NCBI GenBank assembly: GCA_964472905.1
Contig: CAYYMI010000004.1
Span: 1-64,000, forward strand
Source: Hellea sp964472905
GTDB lineage: Bacteria > Pseudomonadota > Alphaproteobacteria > Caulobacterales > Maricaulaceae
Direction of reading: 5' to 3'
DNA: 64,000 bases
Of this stretch, positions 40,471 to 49,948 are shown in pieces. The stretch's first letter is position 1. Each line of letters begins with the position of its first letter. The notes beneath the pieces are model-generated. The model was not told the DNA's origin. It did not search any database and saw only the letters and a program-made list of their open reading frames with translations. The translations under genes were made by a program, and so were the position numbers.

Positions 40471-41406
40471 TTATGATTGCCAAGCACGCTCATGGCCAGC
40501 CTGAGCTATAGCTGCTTCATTGGCAACATGAGCAACTGCACAGCCCTTAGCCAAGTCGCGCACACGTTTGATATATTCCTGTCTTTGGGTGGGCGAAACA
40601 ACACCACGCGCATCGAGCAAGTTAAATAAATGTGACGCCTTAAGCGCATGCTCATAGGCCGGAAGTGGGAGCGGGTTTTCTAGTCCCAATAAATGATTGC
40701 ATTCAGCTTCGGCATATTTGAATTTTTCTAAAATCTTATCCGTATCGGCCTGCTCGAAATTATAAGTCGATTGCTGCACTTCATTTTGGTGGAAGACATC
40801 GCCGTAAAGCACTTCGGGCGTACCGTTGGCTTCATTAGCTGCGGTAAACACAAGATCATAGACATTATCAACATTTTGCACATACATGGCTAGACGCTCA
40901 AGCCCGTAAGTGAGCTCGCCCGAAACAAGCTCAAGATCAAGACCGCCGACCTGTTGGAAATAAGTATATTGGCTGACTTCCATCCCGTCACACCAAACTT
41001 CCCAGCCTAGGCCCCAAGCCCCAACCGTCGGGTTTTCCCAATCGTCTTCGACGAAACGAATATCATGAAGATCCATATCAATGCCAATGGCCTCTAGAGA
41101 GCCCAGATAGAGTTCTTGGTAATTGGGCGGATTGGGCTTCATGATGACTTGGAACTGATAATAATGTTGCAGGCGGTTCGGGTTCTCTCCGTAGCGTCCA
41201 TCAGCGGGGCGGCGCGAGGGCTGAACATAAGCCACATTCCAAGGCTTAGGCCCAAGCGAGCGCAGTACAGTCGCAGGATGGAGCGTGCCGGCCCCGACTT
41301 CGGTGTCAAAGGGCTGTAAAATCACACAGCCCTGATCGGCCCAATAATTTTGAAGCCTTAAAATAAGCGCCTGAAAGGATAGCGGTTTATCGGTTTGTTT
41401 TGCCAT
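40471..41406 (-). CDS. glyQ: Glycyl-tRNA synthetase alpha subunit
   Basis: 311 residues. LSFQALILRLQNYWADQGCVILQPFDTEVGAGTLHPAT and PWNVAYVQPSRRPADGRYGENPNRLQHYYQFQV are diagnostic class II catalytic motifs of the heterotetrameric bacterial enzyme. The ISPTQRQEYIKRVR-like end (VVSPTQRQEYIKRVRDL) is also typical. Partner GlyS is encoded downstream. Confidence 0.97.
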   Translation of the reverse strand: MAKQTDKPLSFQALILRLQNYWADQGCVILQPFDTEVGAGTLHPATVLRSLGPKPWNVAYVQPSRRPADGRYGENPNRLQHYYQFQVIMKPNPPNYQELYLGSLEAIGIDMDLHDIRFVEDDWENPTVGAWGLGWEVWCDGMEVSQYTYFQQVGGLDLELVSGELTYGLERLAMYVQNVDNVYDLVFTAANEANGTPEVLYGDVFHQNEVQQSTYNFEQADTDKILEKFKYAEAECNHLLGLENPLPLPAYEHALKASHLFNLLDARGVVSPTQRQEYIKRVRDLAKGCAVAHVANEAAIAQAGHERAWQS

Positions 41407-41664
41407 TTATGTGGCCCTGTTAGAATTGCGGCGAACCTAGTCCGAATACGCCGAATTTCAAGATAAATAAGTTGTATTTCAGACAGAGATGCTGCTCACA
41501 CCCATGAGTCTTATCAATATGGGTCATTTATAGACCAACTTGTTATTCCTGAGGATTAAGTTTTTATCTTTGGTAAAATACGCACTCAAACCCATCTTCA
41601 TCACGAAAAGTATATTTGTGTGTTATCTCAATCAGTGGGAATATTGAAAAAAACAGGACTTACC

Positions 41665-42381
41665 ATGAAACTCATTCCCCTTATATCCTTAGTGGCCATT
41701 TCCTTCGCGGCCTTCTCACACATATCTTCCGCCGAAGAAAAAGTAGAATCTGACACATTAATCGTGGCTGAACTCTTCACATCACAAGGGTGTTCATCAT
41801 GCCCACCGGCGGAAAAATTATTCTCAAAACTTGCCGATCAAGACAATGTCCTAACGCTTGAATGGCATGTCGATTATTGGGACGATCTAGTTCATGGCGG
41901 ATCACGATGGAAGGACGTCTATTCTAGTGACGCGTTTACGAACCGCCAACGCGCCTATAATCAAACTCTGCGCGGTGTCCGTAATGTTTATACCCCACAA
42001 GCCATTGTGAACGGACGCTTAGAAGGCGTCGGCAGCCGTCCGCACGAAGTATCTAACATGATGAAACATGCCTCTGAGTTAAACATTCCAGTCCAAATCG
42101 ATACAAACACGGTTAGCGTCGGGAAAAGCAATAAAGCGGCGGACATTTTGTTTGTTCGCCTGCTCAAAGAACATCAAACCGATGTTAAAGGGGGCGAAAA
42201 TAAGGGCCGCAAGCTCGCCGGAAAGAACATCGTTTTGGCCGCAGAGGTTCTGGGGCAAACGGGAACTATAGCAGCAGAGTTCACATTACCCTCTATTGGC
42301 GAAGGAGAAAGTTGCGCTGTTATTGTTCAATCAGCGGATGCAGCAAATGTAGGACCAATCCTCGGAGCTGCGAAGTGCTGA
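41665..42381 (+). CDS. Secreted DUF1223 thioredoxin-like protein
   Basis: About 238 residues from ATG 41665, which follows AGGAC; the frame opens earlier. A signal peptide ends near SSAEE. VAELFTSQGCSSCPPAEKLFSKL contains the CSSC redox pair and is the DUF1223 signature, as is EWHVDYWDDLVHG. The family has a thioredoxin-like fold and is exported; substrate unknown. The 258 bp upstream (41407-41664) hold no other gene I can support. Confidence 0.86.
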   Translation: MKLIPLISLVAISFAAFSHISSAEEKVESDTLIVAELFTSQGCSSCPPAEKLFSKLADQDNVLTLEWHVDYWDDLVHGGSRWKDVYSSDAFTNRQRAYNQTLRGVRNVYTPQAIVNGRLEGVGSRPHEVSNMMKHASELNIPVQIDTNTVSVGKSNKAADILFVRLLKEHQTDVKGGENKGRKLAGKNIVLAAEVLGQTGTIAAEFTLPSIGEGESCAVIVQSADAANVGPILGAAKC

Positions 42382-42407
42382 TGATTTAAGCGTGTCTCAA
42401 TTGGGTC

Positions 42408-42632
42408 TTAGGGCCTATGAATTTCATCACTTAACCCCGCATCTATAAAGGCTTGTCTTGCGTCATCGACATCGTCTTCGACGACCATCAAGCGGCGGGG
42501 GATAATTCCGATAGAACCATCAATGATGCTAACATTTTGGTCCATTAAGAAAAATGGGATACCTGCCTCTTTCAGAACGGCCTGAGCGAAATTGAGTGTC
42601 GCAGGATTTACGGTCTTTAGAATAGCAATCAT
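42408..42632 (-). CDS. DUF2007 small protein
   Basis: 74 residues. AQAVLKEAGIPFFLMDQNVSIIDG and IIPRRLMVVEDDVDDARQAFIDAG give the DUF2007 (putative signal-transducing) pattern, a ferredoxin-like fold related to PII-type domains. Function unproven. It lies divergently from the polyprenyl synthase gene, a common neighbourhood in alphaproteobacteria. Confidence 0.83.
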   Translation of the reverse strand: MIAILKTVNPATLNFAQAVLKEAGIPFFLMDQNVSIIDGSIGIIPRRLMVVEDDVDDARQAFIDAGLSDEIHRP

Positions 42633-42784
42633 GGGATGACTTTAAGCTATTTCTGTCTCAAACAAAATCATAATCACAAACAGCTCTGTGTTTTTGCCGT
42701 TACAGCTATTCACAATCTGCGACGCCATTGTCCCTTGCCGCGCCGCCTAAGCCACCCTAAGTTAAGTCTAGCAATAAAGGTTAT

Positions 42785-43813
42785 ATGGTGAACGCCCCCG
42801 CGCAAATTAAACAAGACAGCTCTCAGGCTCTGGGCCCAACCCCCGCAGAGCGGCTTTGGGTTATGGCCGCAGATGATATGGCAGCGGTCGATGCCTTGAT
42901 TTTAGACCGTATGGATAGCCCTGTCGGTATGATACCGAATTTAGCGCAACATTTAGTGAGCGCTGGCGGAAAACGGCTACGGCCTCTCTTGACTGTCGCG
43001 ACGGCGCGTCTTTGCGGTTATGAAGGCACAAGCCATCATAAACTGGCCGCCGCCGTCGAATTTATCCACTCCGCAACCCTGCTTCATGATGATGTGGTTG
43101 ATGAGAGTGAGCTTCGCCGCGGCCAGAAGCCGGCCAATCTGATTTGGGGCAATAGCGCTTCAATTTTGGTCGGTGATTTTCTCTTTGCCCGCGCCTTTAA
43201 TTTGATGGTTGAAACGGAATCAATGGACGCGCTTGGGATATTATCTAATGCTTCATCCGTCATCACAGAAGGCGAAGTCCAACAGCTCGCCGCTCTGCGC
43301 GACGTGAATATGAGCGAGGCCGCCTATATGGAAGTTATTTCGGCCAAAACGGCGGCGCTCTTTGCGGCAGCCACAGAAGTTTCGCCTGTCATAGCTGGGC
43401 GCTCTGAAACGGAACGTACGGCGCTACGTGATTACGGTATGAAATTAGGCTTAGCCTTTCAGCTTGTCGATGACGCGCTTGATTATGGCGGTTTTGAATC
43501 CGCGCTCGGTAAATCTGTGGGCGATGATTTTCGCGAAGGTAAAATGACCCTGCCCGTTATTCGCGCCCTCGCTAAGGCAGATACCCAAGAAGCAGAGTTC
43601 TGGCACCGCGTGATTGTCGAACACAGACAAAGCGAAGTGGATTTGGAGACGGCCGTTTCCCTCTTACGCAAAGCCGGCGCGCTGGACGCAACAATGGACA
43701 TGGCCCGTGAGTTTTCGCGCGATGCCCGTGAAGCCTTATCTGTTTTTCCAAAAAGCCTATGGCGGGACACCTTGCAAGACCTTGCGGACTTCGTGGTTGA
43801 CCGGATTAACTAG
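42785..43813 (+). CDS. Long-chain polyprenyl diphosphate synthase (IspB/DdsA type)
   Basis: 342 residues. The first aspartate-rich motif LLHDDVVDESELRRG (Asp102-Asp106) and second LVDDALDYGG are complete, with GGKRLRPLL before them. Small residues upstream of the first motif (SATL) permit long products, so it probably makes the octa- to decaprenyl tail of ubiquinone. It converges with ispE, overlapping by 4 bp at the stop codons. Confidence 0.92.
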   Translation: MVNAPAQIKQDSSQALGPTPAERLWVMAADDMAAVDALILDRMDSPVGMIPNLAQHLVSAGGKRLRPLLTVATARLCGYEGTSHHKLAAAVEFIHSATLLHDDVVDESELRRGQKPANLIWGNSASILVGDFLFARAFNLMVETESMDALGILSNASSVITEGEVQQLAALRDVNMSEAAYMEVISAKTAALFAAATEVSPVIAGRSETERTALRDYGMKLGLAFQLVDDALDYGGFESALGKSVGDDFREGKMTLPVIRALAKADTQEAEFWHRVIVEHRQSEVDLETAVSLLRKAGALDATMDMAREFSRDAREALSVFPKSLWRDTLQDLADFVVDRIN

Positions 43814-44607
43814 GCCTCACCCAAAACTGTCGCGACGACCCACCAATCAGCGGCCTGTTTCTTAATCGCGGCCTCAGCCTTTAAGGCTGCGGATTGACTT
43901 TCAAATATCCCAAAACAGGTTGCACCTGAGCCTGACATACGAGCCAGCTGACACCCCGTTTGAGACGCTAAAACTCTAAGAACGTCACCAATCACGGGAG
44001 CTTGGGCTATCGCAATAGGCTCAAGATCATTGCGGCCATCCAGCGCTCTTGCGAGTAAATCCCCTGATGATTTCATCGGGCGCGGCGTTTCGCGGATATC
44101 AGGCGCGCTATCGAAAGCTTTAAATATCGCGCCCGTCGATACAGCAACCCTAGGATTTACTAACACGGCATGAAGCGTGCCCAAATCGGAGATCAGTTTC
44201 ACATCTTCGCCAATGCCTGTCATATGTGCGGTTTGTGAGGCCAGACAGACAGGCACATCCGCGCCAAGACCAATAGCAACATTTGGATCATTAATCCCGC
44301 ATAAGCGTAAAATAGCGGCGGCATTCGCACTCCCTCCGCCTATCCCGGCCGAAACAGGGAGGTTTTTGTCTAGCCTTACCGATTGCGGCACTGCTTGGAT
44401 GGCCGTTAAAGCGCGTAAAATTAAATTATCATCACTAGCCGTGAGGCCCTCTCCAAAGGGCCCATCAATGGTCAGGTTTGTTTTATCGGCATCAGACATC
44501 GTGATGCTATCACCGATATCGGCAAAAACCACGAGACTATCGAGCGGGTGGTAGCCAAAAAACGGATCATGAGGGTCGCCAATAATTCGCCCAACATGCA
44601 GCGTCAA
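43810..44607 (-). CDS. ispE: 4-diphosphocytidyl-2-C-methyl-D-erythritol kinase
   Basis: 265 residues, slightly short. The GHMP-kinase ATP loop NLPVSAGIGGGSANAAAILR and the C-terminal SGSGATCFGIF are intact. The N-terminus begins MTLHVGRIIGDPHDPFFGYHPL; the usual first strand (A-K-x-N-L-x-L-x-V) would be just upstream (the DNA encodes ARAKINLTLHVG), so the true start is probably about 10-14 codons earlier, inside the 38-bp gap to the TPR gene. It phosphorylates CDP-ME in the MEP isoprenoid pathway. Confidence 0.92.
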   Translation of the reverse strand: MTLHVGRIIGDPHDPFFGYHPLDSLVVFADIGDSITMSDADKTNLTIDGPFGEGLTASDDNLILRALTAIQAVPQSVRLDKNLPVSAGIGGGSANAAAILRLCGINDPNVAIGLGADVPVCLASQTAHMTGIGEDVKLISDLGTLHAVLVNPRVAVSTGAIFKAFDSAPDIRETPRPMKSSGDLLARALDGRNDLEPIAIAQAPVIGDVLRVLASQTGCQLARMSGSGATCFGIFESQSAALKAEAAIKKQAADWWVVATVLGEA

Positions 44608-44645
44608 ATTAATCTTCGCCCGCGCTAACTCTGGTCTTGAAGCGT

Positions 44646-46361
44646 TTATGGCAGCGCCGCCGCGGCCTCTAATCCGCCCTTTAACTTCGTCCGAATGGCA
44701 GCCCGTTCTTCATCGGTAGGATCGAACTCTAGCGCGCGTTGCCATTGATACCCTGCTTCGCGGAAGCGGCCAAGCTTCCAATAAACATCACCTAAATGAT
44801 CAATGATGGTGGCTGAACTTGGCGCCAGAACTACAGCATCTTCGAGACGTGTTTTAGCTTCGTTATATTGGCCGAGTTTATAATGCGCCCATCCCAGACT
44901 ATCGGTAATCGCTCCGCTATTCGGATCAAGTTCAAGGGCTTTATTGATCATTCCAAACGCTTCAGTCAAATTCTCGCCGCGATCCACCCATGTATATCCG
45001 AGATAGTTAAGCGCGTCAGCATTATCAGGTTCTATATCGAGGACCCTTTTGAAATCAATTTCGGCATTTGCCCATTGTTTTTCGCGTTCATAACAAATTC
45101 CGCGAAAATAAAGCGGCTGTGTATTTTCTTTTATCTCTTCTTCGCTCATCGATTTCACAAGAGCATCATAGATCGGTAAGGCATCAGCATAGTTTTCATC
45201 AATCAGACGGGCCCGTCCCAAAGCTTCCCGGGTAACAAATGACGGGTGGCTTTTATTGACAGCCTCTAAAACTTTAAGGGCTTGCTCGTCCTCTTCGCGA
45301 GCGAACCAGACATTTGCCTGTGATAACTTTGTTGAAACAATATAATCAGAATTTGGCGAAATATCTTCATAGAGCGCCATAGCTTCATCTTCGCGATCAG
45401 TATTTTCAAGCAAACTGCCAAGCCACAAAACAGCCTTATCATGTTGCGGATCAAGAGTGAGCGCCAGGCGGAGGAAAACTTCTCCTGCATCGCGAGCGCG
45501 ATTAGCAACAAAAAAACCAAAGGAAGGTTCTGTTAACGCGCGCGCGGCTTCTTGTTTAGCGGTCAATAAGCCGTCAACAGGCTGACCTGCGCTCAAGGCA
45601 TCAATATAGCGCCGAATAGGACCAGATTCAAAAGTTCCGTTTTCTTTTGAAAACGCTTCCAACTCTTTCAGAGCCGTATCATCTTCACCAATACTATGAA
45701 GAAATCTTGCTTTGGCCAATCGTGTTTCAATCGGAGACTGTCCACTGTCTTCGGCGAGTTTAAAAGCCGCTTTCGCCGCTTCGCTATTCCCTTGAAGAGC
45801 TTCGGCTTTGGCAATTTGTAAAAACGCGAGAGAGTCAAAATAGCTCCCGCCGCCAACTTCTTCAAATGTTTGCCGAGCCGCTTCAATGTCCCCTTGAGCC
45901 GCCAAACTCCAACCTTCAACGAGCCCCATTAATATACCCATCGTCAAATCACCGGTATCAGTAGTTAAGAGTCTTTGCGCCTGAGTATTTCGTCCCTGCT
46001 CAAAGGCTTCAATTCCTAAAATAGCCAAGGCCATAGGCTCTTTGTCGTCTTTACGGTGAATGTCAGAGGCCGTTTTTTGAGTGAGTTCCATATCCCCTGC
46101 CGTTAGGGCAGACGTTAAAGCCCGCCGTCCTAAAGGAATATCGTCATCTGCTCGAGAAAATGCACGGCTATAATATTCTGACCGCGCCTCGGACCTATCA
46201 ATATAGTTGGCGTAGCTTCCCGCTAAATATTCTCCGAACAGTAAGCTATCTTCAGAACGCTCACTCACCAAATGTTGTGAGTCTGCCGTTGTTTGACAGG
46301 AGGTCTGACAGGAGGCGAGCAAAAGCGCGCTGCAAACAGTCATATAATGACGTAATTTCAT
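44646..46361 (-). CDS. TPR-repeat lipoprotein
   Basis: 571 residues. The lipobox LLASC (Cys about 18) follows a short signal. The rest is a long series of tetratricopeptide repeats; the clearest lie at about 430-550 (DIEPDNADALNYLGYTWVD, ALELDPNSGAITDSLGWAHY, VLAPSSATIIDHLGDVYWK, ALEFDPTDEERAAI). It is probably a periplasmic scaffold. ispE begins within 40 bp of its end, and this TPR-ispE arrangement is frequent in alphaproteobacteria. Confidence 0.88.
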   Translation of the reverse strand: MKLRHYMTVCSALLLASCQTSCQTTADSQHLVSERSEDSLLFGEYLAGSYANYIDRSEARSEYYSRAFSRADDDIPLGRRALTSALTAGDMELTQKTASDIHRKDDKEPMALAILGIEAFEQGRNTQAQRLLTTDTGDLTMGILMGLVEGWSLAAQGDIEAARQTFEEVGGGSYFDSLAFLQIAKAEALQGNSEAAKAAFKLAEDSGQSPIETRLAKARFLHSIGEDDTALKELEAFSKENGTFESGPIRRYIDALSAGQPVDGLLTAKQEAARALTEPSFGFFVANRARDAGEVFLRLALTLDPQHDKAVLWLGSLLENTDREDEAMALYEDISPNSDYIVSTKLSQANVWFAREEDEQALKVLEAVNKSHPSFVTREALGRARLIDENYADALPIYDALVKSMSEEEIKENTQPLYFRGICYEREKQWANAEIDFKRVLDIEPDNADALNYLGYTWVDRGENLTEAFGMINKALELDPNSGAITDSLGWAHYKLGQYNEAKTRLEDAVVLAPSSATIIDHLGDVYWKLGRFREAGYQWQRALEFDPTDEERAAIRTKLKGGLEAAAALP

Positions 46362-46398
46362 TTAAATCTCTTCAAGCAATCGCGAGTTAGCGTCTACA

Positions 46399-48138
46399 TT
46401 ACATATTTGGATAGTTAGGGCCACCGCCACCTTCAGGTACGGTCCACACAATATTTTTACTTGGGTCTTTGATATCACAAGTTTTACAATGGACACAATT
46501 TTGCGCATTGATTTGGAAACGCGGGTTAGACCCGTCATCATCACGCAGAACTTCATAGACACCTGCCGGGCAATAGCGTTGCGCCGGCTCATCAAATTTA
46601 GGCAGGTTAATCGTGATGGGAACTGAACTATCAATGAGTTTCAAATGGCTCGGTTGCTCTTCACCATGATTGGTTGCCGAGAACGATACATTCGTAAGAC
46701 GGTCAAATGAGAGAACGCCATCCGCTTTAGGATAATCGATAGGTTTGAACTTACTGGCATCCTGCGTGGACTGCGCATCATCTTTACCGTGGGGTATTGT
46801 CATGGTCATGGATTTTGTTTTGGAAAAGATAGATTTTATATTTCCGATGATATTCATCCCTAGCCCAACAAGATGAATTTTGGTAATGGCCGCAGACCAC
46901 ATATCCATTCCGCCGAGCAGCATGCCTCCCATTAAAGGCCCAAAACGCGCATTGAGCGGCGCGACATTGCGAACCGTCGCAAGGTCAGCTCCAACAGGGC
47001 CACCTCGTAAAGCCGCATCATATTCGGTAAGGTCGTCAGCTGATCGTCCCGCTTTAAGAGCCGCGTAAGCGGCTTCAGCCGCATCAATGCCAGAATGCAT
47101 CGCGTTATGATTACCTTTAATGCGTGGTAGATTCACAAGACCTGCTGAGCAGCCGAGTAAGGCTCCGCCTGGGAAAGATACTTTCGGGATAGATTGTGCT
47201 CCGCCCTTTGTGACTACGCGCGCGCCATAAGCGACCCGTTTTCCACCTTCGAGAACTTTGGCGATATCGGGATGATGTTTCCAGCGCTGAAACTCAGCAT
47301 ATGGAAACAGATTTGGATTCTTATAATTTAGATCGACAATATAACCGAGAAAGACTTGATTATTCTCAGCATGGTATAAAAATGAACCGCCGCCATTTTT
47401 CCAGCCCAATGGCCAGCCTGCTGTATGAACAACTGCCCCTTCTTGATGATTTTCAGGTTTGACGTCCCAAATCTCTTTCATCCCCAGACCAAATTTTTGC
47501 GGCTCAACGCCTGCATCAAGATTATATTTGCTGATGGCAATTTTTGAGAGTGATCCCCTCGCGCCTTCTGAGAGGAATATATATTTGCCGTGAAGCTCCA
47601 TGCCCGGCTCATAACCCTCGCCTTTAGAGCCATCTTTTGAGATTCCAAATTCACCCGCAACAACACCCTTAACTGATCCGTCTTCACGATATACAAGTTC
47701 AGAACAGGCCATACCCGGGAAAACTTCAACGCCAAGCCCCTCGGCTTGCTCCGCCATCCAGCGGCAAGTATTCGCCATTGAGACAATGTAATTACCATGA
47801 TTATGCATTAGCTTAGGCATGATAAAGTTTGGAACGCGGAAAGAACCTGACGGGCCAAGCAATAACAGTTTATCCGATTCGACTTTGGTTTTGACGGGCG
47901 CACCTTTTTCCTGCCAATCTGGCATCAAGCGCGTTAACCCGCTTGGGTCTAAGACAGCACCCGATAAAATATGGGCGCCAACTTCAGACCCTTTTTCAAG
48001 CACAACAACACTTATATCATCTCCGCCCAATTGTTTAAGCCTGATAGCCGCTGACAGACCCGCAGGTCCCGCGCCGACAATAACAACGTCATACTCCATA
48101 CTTTCACGAGAATGTGTATTTTGATGGCTTTCATTCAT
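46399..48138 (-). CDS. Electron-transfer flavoprotein-ubiquinone oxidoreductase
   Basis: 579 residues. The FAD dinucleotide motif VVIVGAGPAGLSAAIRL is near the N-terminus. YCPAGVYEV and the C-terminal CVHCKTCDIKDP bind the 4Fe-4S cluster. It passes electrons from reduced ETF (fatty-acid and amino-acid dehydrogenases) to membrane ubiquinone. ATG at 48099 (MEYDVV) is an alternative start. Same strand as the TPR gene, 37 bp apart. Confidence 0.95.
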   Translation of the reverse strand: MNESHQNTHSRESMEYDVVIVGAGPAGLSAAIRLKQLGGDDISVVVLEKGSEVGAHILSGAVLDPSGLTRLMPDWQEKGAPVKTKVESDKLLLLGPSGSFRVPNFIMPKLMHNHGNYIVSMANTCRWMAEQAEGLGVEVFPGMACSELVYREDGSVKGVVAGEFGISKDGSKGEGYEPGMELHGKYIFLSEGARGSLSKIAISKYNLDAGVEPQKFGLGMKEIWDVKPENHQEGAVVHTAGWPLGWKNGGGSFLYHAENNQVFLGYIVDLNYKNPNLFPYAEFQRWKHHPDIAKVLEGGKRVAYGARVVTKGGAQSIPKVSFPGGALLGCSAGLVNLPRIKGNHNAMHSGIDAAEAAYAALKAGRSADDLTEYDAALRGGPVGADLATVRNVAPLNARFGPLMGGMLLGGMDMWSAAITKIHLVGLGMNIIGNIKSIFSKTKSMTMTIPHGKDDAQSTQDASKFKPIDYPKADGVLSFDRLTNVSFSATNHGEEQPSHLKLIDSSVPITINLPKFDEPAQRYCPAGVYEVLRDDDGSNPRFQINAQNCVHCKTCDIKDPSKNIVWTVPEGGGGPNYPNM

Positions 48139-48211
48139 GAGTAGGACTCGCTTTTTAGTCAGAATTTCACTAAGGAATAGACATATTTAGACGGCGAAAC
48201 AAGCTTTCGCT

Positions 48212-49132
48212 TTGCCGCATCCCGAAACATTAGGCCTAGTTATAACTCGTAAATTAAATATCGCTATCTTAACGGCTGATCCTGCCAATTATTCAAACCG
48301 CAGGATGATGGAAGCGGGACGCGAGTTAGGCCACAATGTTTACCCTCTAGCGTCACTAAAACAGTGTCTCAATGTTGACAGTGAGGCTTATGTTTCACAG
48401 CTTGATCCACGGCCCGACGCTATTATTCCGCGTATAGGCGTCGCTTTGTCTGGATTTGGTCAATGTCTTATCACGGCCTTCGAAGAAGCTGGTATAATGA
48501 CGATGACCTCATCCTTTGGACTGCTACATTCCAGAGACAAGTTTTTAGCAGGTCAAATATTAGCGGCCAGCGGCATTAATGTTCCCAAGACGAGAGCTTT
48601 TGCTAGTGATGACCATATTGACGGGGCTATCAAATCTGTAGGCGGATATCCTTTTATTTTAAAAAAACTCAAAGGGACGCAAGGTGAAGCTGTCTACCTA
48701 ATAAATGATGTTGATAAAGCGCATAAGAAAATTGGAAAGTATGTCCGCAAACGCAAGCCATTCTTGGTTCAGGAATATATAAAAGAATCCAAAGGCTCAG
48801 ACTTAAGATGTTTCGTGGTTGGCGGCCGCGTTGTTGCAGCGATGCGCCGAACGGCGGCCAGCGGAGATTTTCGAGCCAATATTCATGCTGGCGGAAAAGG
48901 CGAAATTGTTGAGCTGTCCAAAGCCGAACATGATATGGCCGTCAAAGCAGCCGAAATATTAAATCTGCATATTGCCGGTGTTGACATTCTCCAGAGCGAT
49001 CAAGGACCTCTCTTACTCGAAGTAAACTCTTCACCCGGGCTTCAAGGCATAGAAAAAGCGACGAAGATAGATATCGCTCAAGAAATTATCCGTTATATTG
49101 AGATCCAGATTAAACGAGAAGATCATGGATAA
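48212..49132 (+). CDS. RimK-like ATP-grasp ligase
   Basis: 306 residues from TTG 48212; the start is uncertain since no ribosome site is seen and the family normally begins close to KLNIAILTADPANYSNRRMMEAG. ATP-grasp blocks are present: HSRDKFLAGQILAASGINVPKT, YPFILKKLKGTQGEAV, FLVQEYIKESKGSDLRCFVVGGRVVAAM and the metal-binding LLLEVNSSPGLQGIE. RimK adds glutamate to ribosomal protein S6; other relatives use different acceptors. It overlaps the next gene by 8 bp. Confidence 0.87.
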   Translation: MPHPETLGLVITRKLNIAILTADPANYSNRRMMEAGRELGHNVYPLASLKQCLNVDSEAYVSQLDPRPDAIIPRIGVALSGFGQCLITAFEEAGIMTMTSSFGLLHSRDKFLAGQILAASGINVPKTRAFASDDHIDGAIKSVGGYPFILKKLKGTQGEAVYLINDVDKAHKKIGKYVRKRKPFLVQEYIKESKGSDLRCFVVGGRVVAAMRRTAASGDFRANIHAGGKGEIVELSKAEHDMAVKAAEILNLHIAGVDILQSDQGPLLLEVNSSPGLQGIEKATKIDIAQEIIRYIEIQIKREDHG

Positions 49133-49904
49133 AGCGCTAAAGTCGGTTTTAGAATGGTGGGACGCTGCAGGCGTTGATGTGCCAGCTATCCCATCTCGCG
49201 CGACGTCTAGAAGCGTAACAAAACGGACGCCACAACAGACCCAAACTACCGTCAAGCATAATACAGTCACTCCCGCGTCCCGAAGACAAACCTCGGTTGA
49301 AGATACACGTCCTGACGCCGCGCCAATAGCAAAAGCCGCTAAAACGCTGACTGAATTAAAATCGGTTATGGAAGCATTTGACGCTGGGCCTTTATCCGAC
49401 CGCGCACGGCAATGCGTTTTTGCCCGTGGTAATCCTGAGGCCGACCTTATGATTATAGGCGAAGCGCCAGGACGAGACGAAGATATAGCAGGCAAACCCT
49501 TTATTGGGCGTGCGGGGCAATTACTCGATAAAATGATGGCAGCTATCGAGCTAACCGAGGAGCAGTTTTATATTACCAATGTTGTTAATTGGCGGCCCCC
49601 ACAAAACCGAAATCCCAAACCGGATGAAATTGAAATATGCCGCCCTTTCCTCAATAGACATATCGAACTGGTTTCTCCTAAATATATACTTATTGTCGGC
49701 GGCGTTTCGTTAACGGCTCTAACGGGACTGACAGGCATCATGAAAAATAGAGGGCAATGGCAAACACTGTCCATCGCAGGTCAAGATATTCCTGCTTTGC
49801 CAATTTATCATCCCGCCTTTTTGTTAAGACAGCCCGCCCTAAAAAAAGAGGCTTGGCGAGATTTGTTGGAGCTTAGACAAAAGCTAAAACAAACACCATC
49901 ATAA
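49125..49904 (+). CDS. Uracil-DNA glycosylase, family 4-like
   Basis: 259 residues from ATG 49125, overlapping the ligase gene end by 8 bp; an upstream in-frame start at 49098 is less likely. Motif A MIIGEAPGRDEDIAGKPFIGRAGQLLDKM and motif B IYHPAFLLRQP are those of family 4. The CxxC expected for the 4Fe-4S cluster is not evident: the segment reads FDAGPLSDRARQC. It should excise uracil from DNA, cytoplasm. A low-complexity Thr/Lys/Arg N-terminal segment (about 20-75) is typical of alphaproteobacterial versions. Confidence 0.87.
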   Translation: MDKALKSVLEWWDAAGVDVPAIPSRATSRSVTKRTPQQTQTTVKHNTVTPASRRQTSVEDTRPDAAPIAKAAKTLTELKSVMEAFDAGPLSDRARQCVFARGNPEADLMIIGEAPGRDEDIAGKPFIGRAGQLLDKMMAAIELTEEQFYITNVVNWRPPQNRNPKPDEIEICRPFLNRHIELVSPKYILIVGGVSLTALTGLTGIMKNRGQWQTLSIAGQDIPALPIYHPAFLLRQPALKKEAWRDLLELRQKLKQTPS

Positions 49905-49948
49905 CATAATCTTATAAATGCCTGTTTTTCGGCGACGGAACACAAGGC

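Noticed and set aside
41530..41640. Minus-strand fragment reading ITHKYTFRDEDGFECVFYQR in front of the DUF1223 gene
   Set aside because: Looks vaguely like the end of a glyoxalase-type protein, but there is no start or upstream part; too short to call a pseudogene.
48212..48250. Assuming the RimK-like gene must start at an ATG upstream
   Set aside because: No in-frame ATG or GTG lies between the preceding stop and the conserved first strand; TTG 48212 is kept with low certainty.
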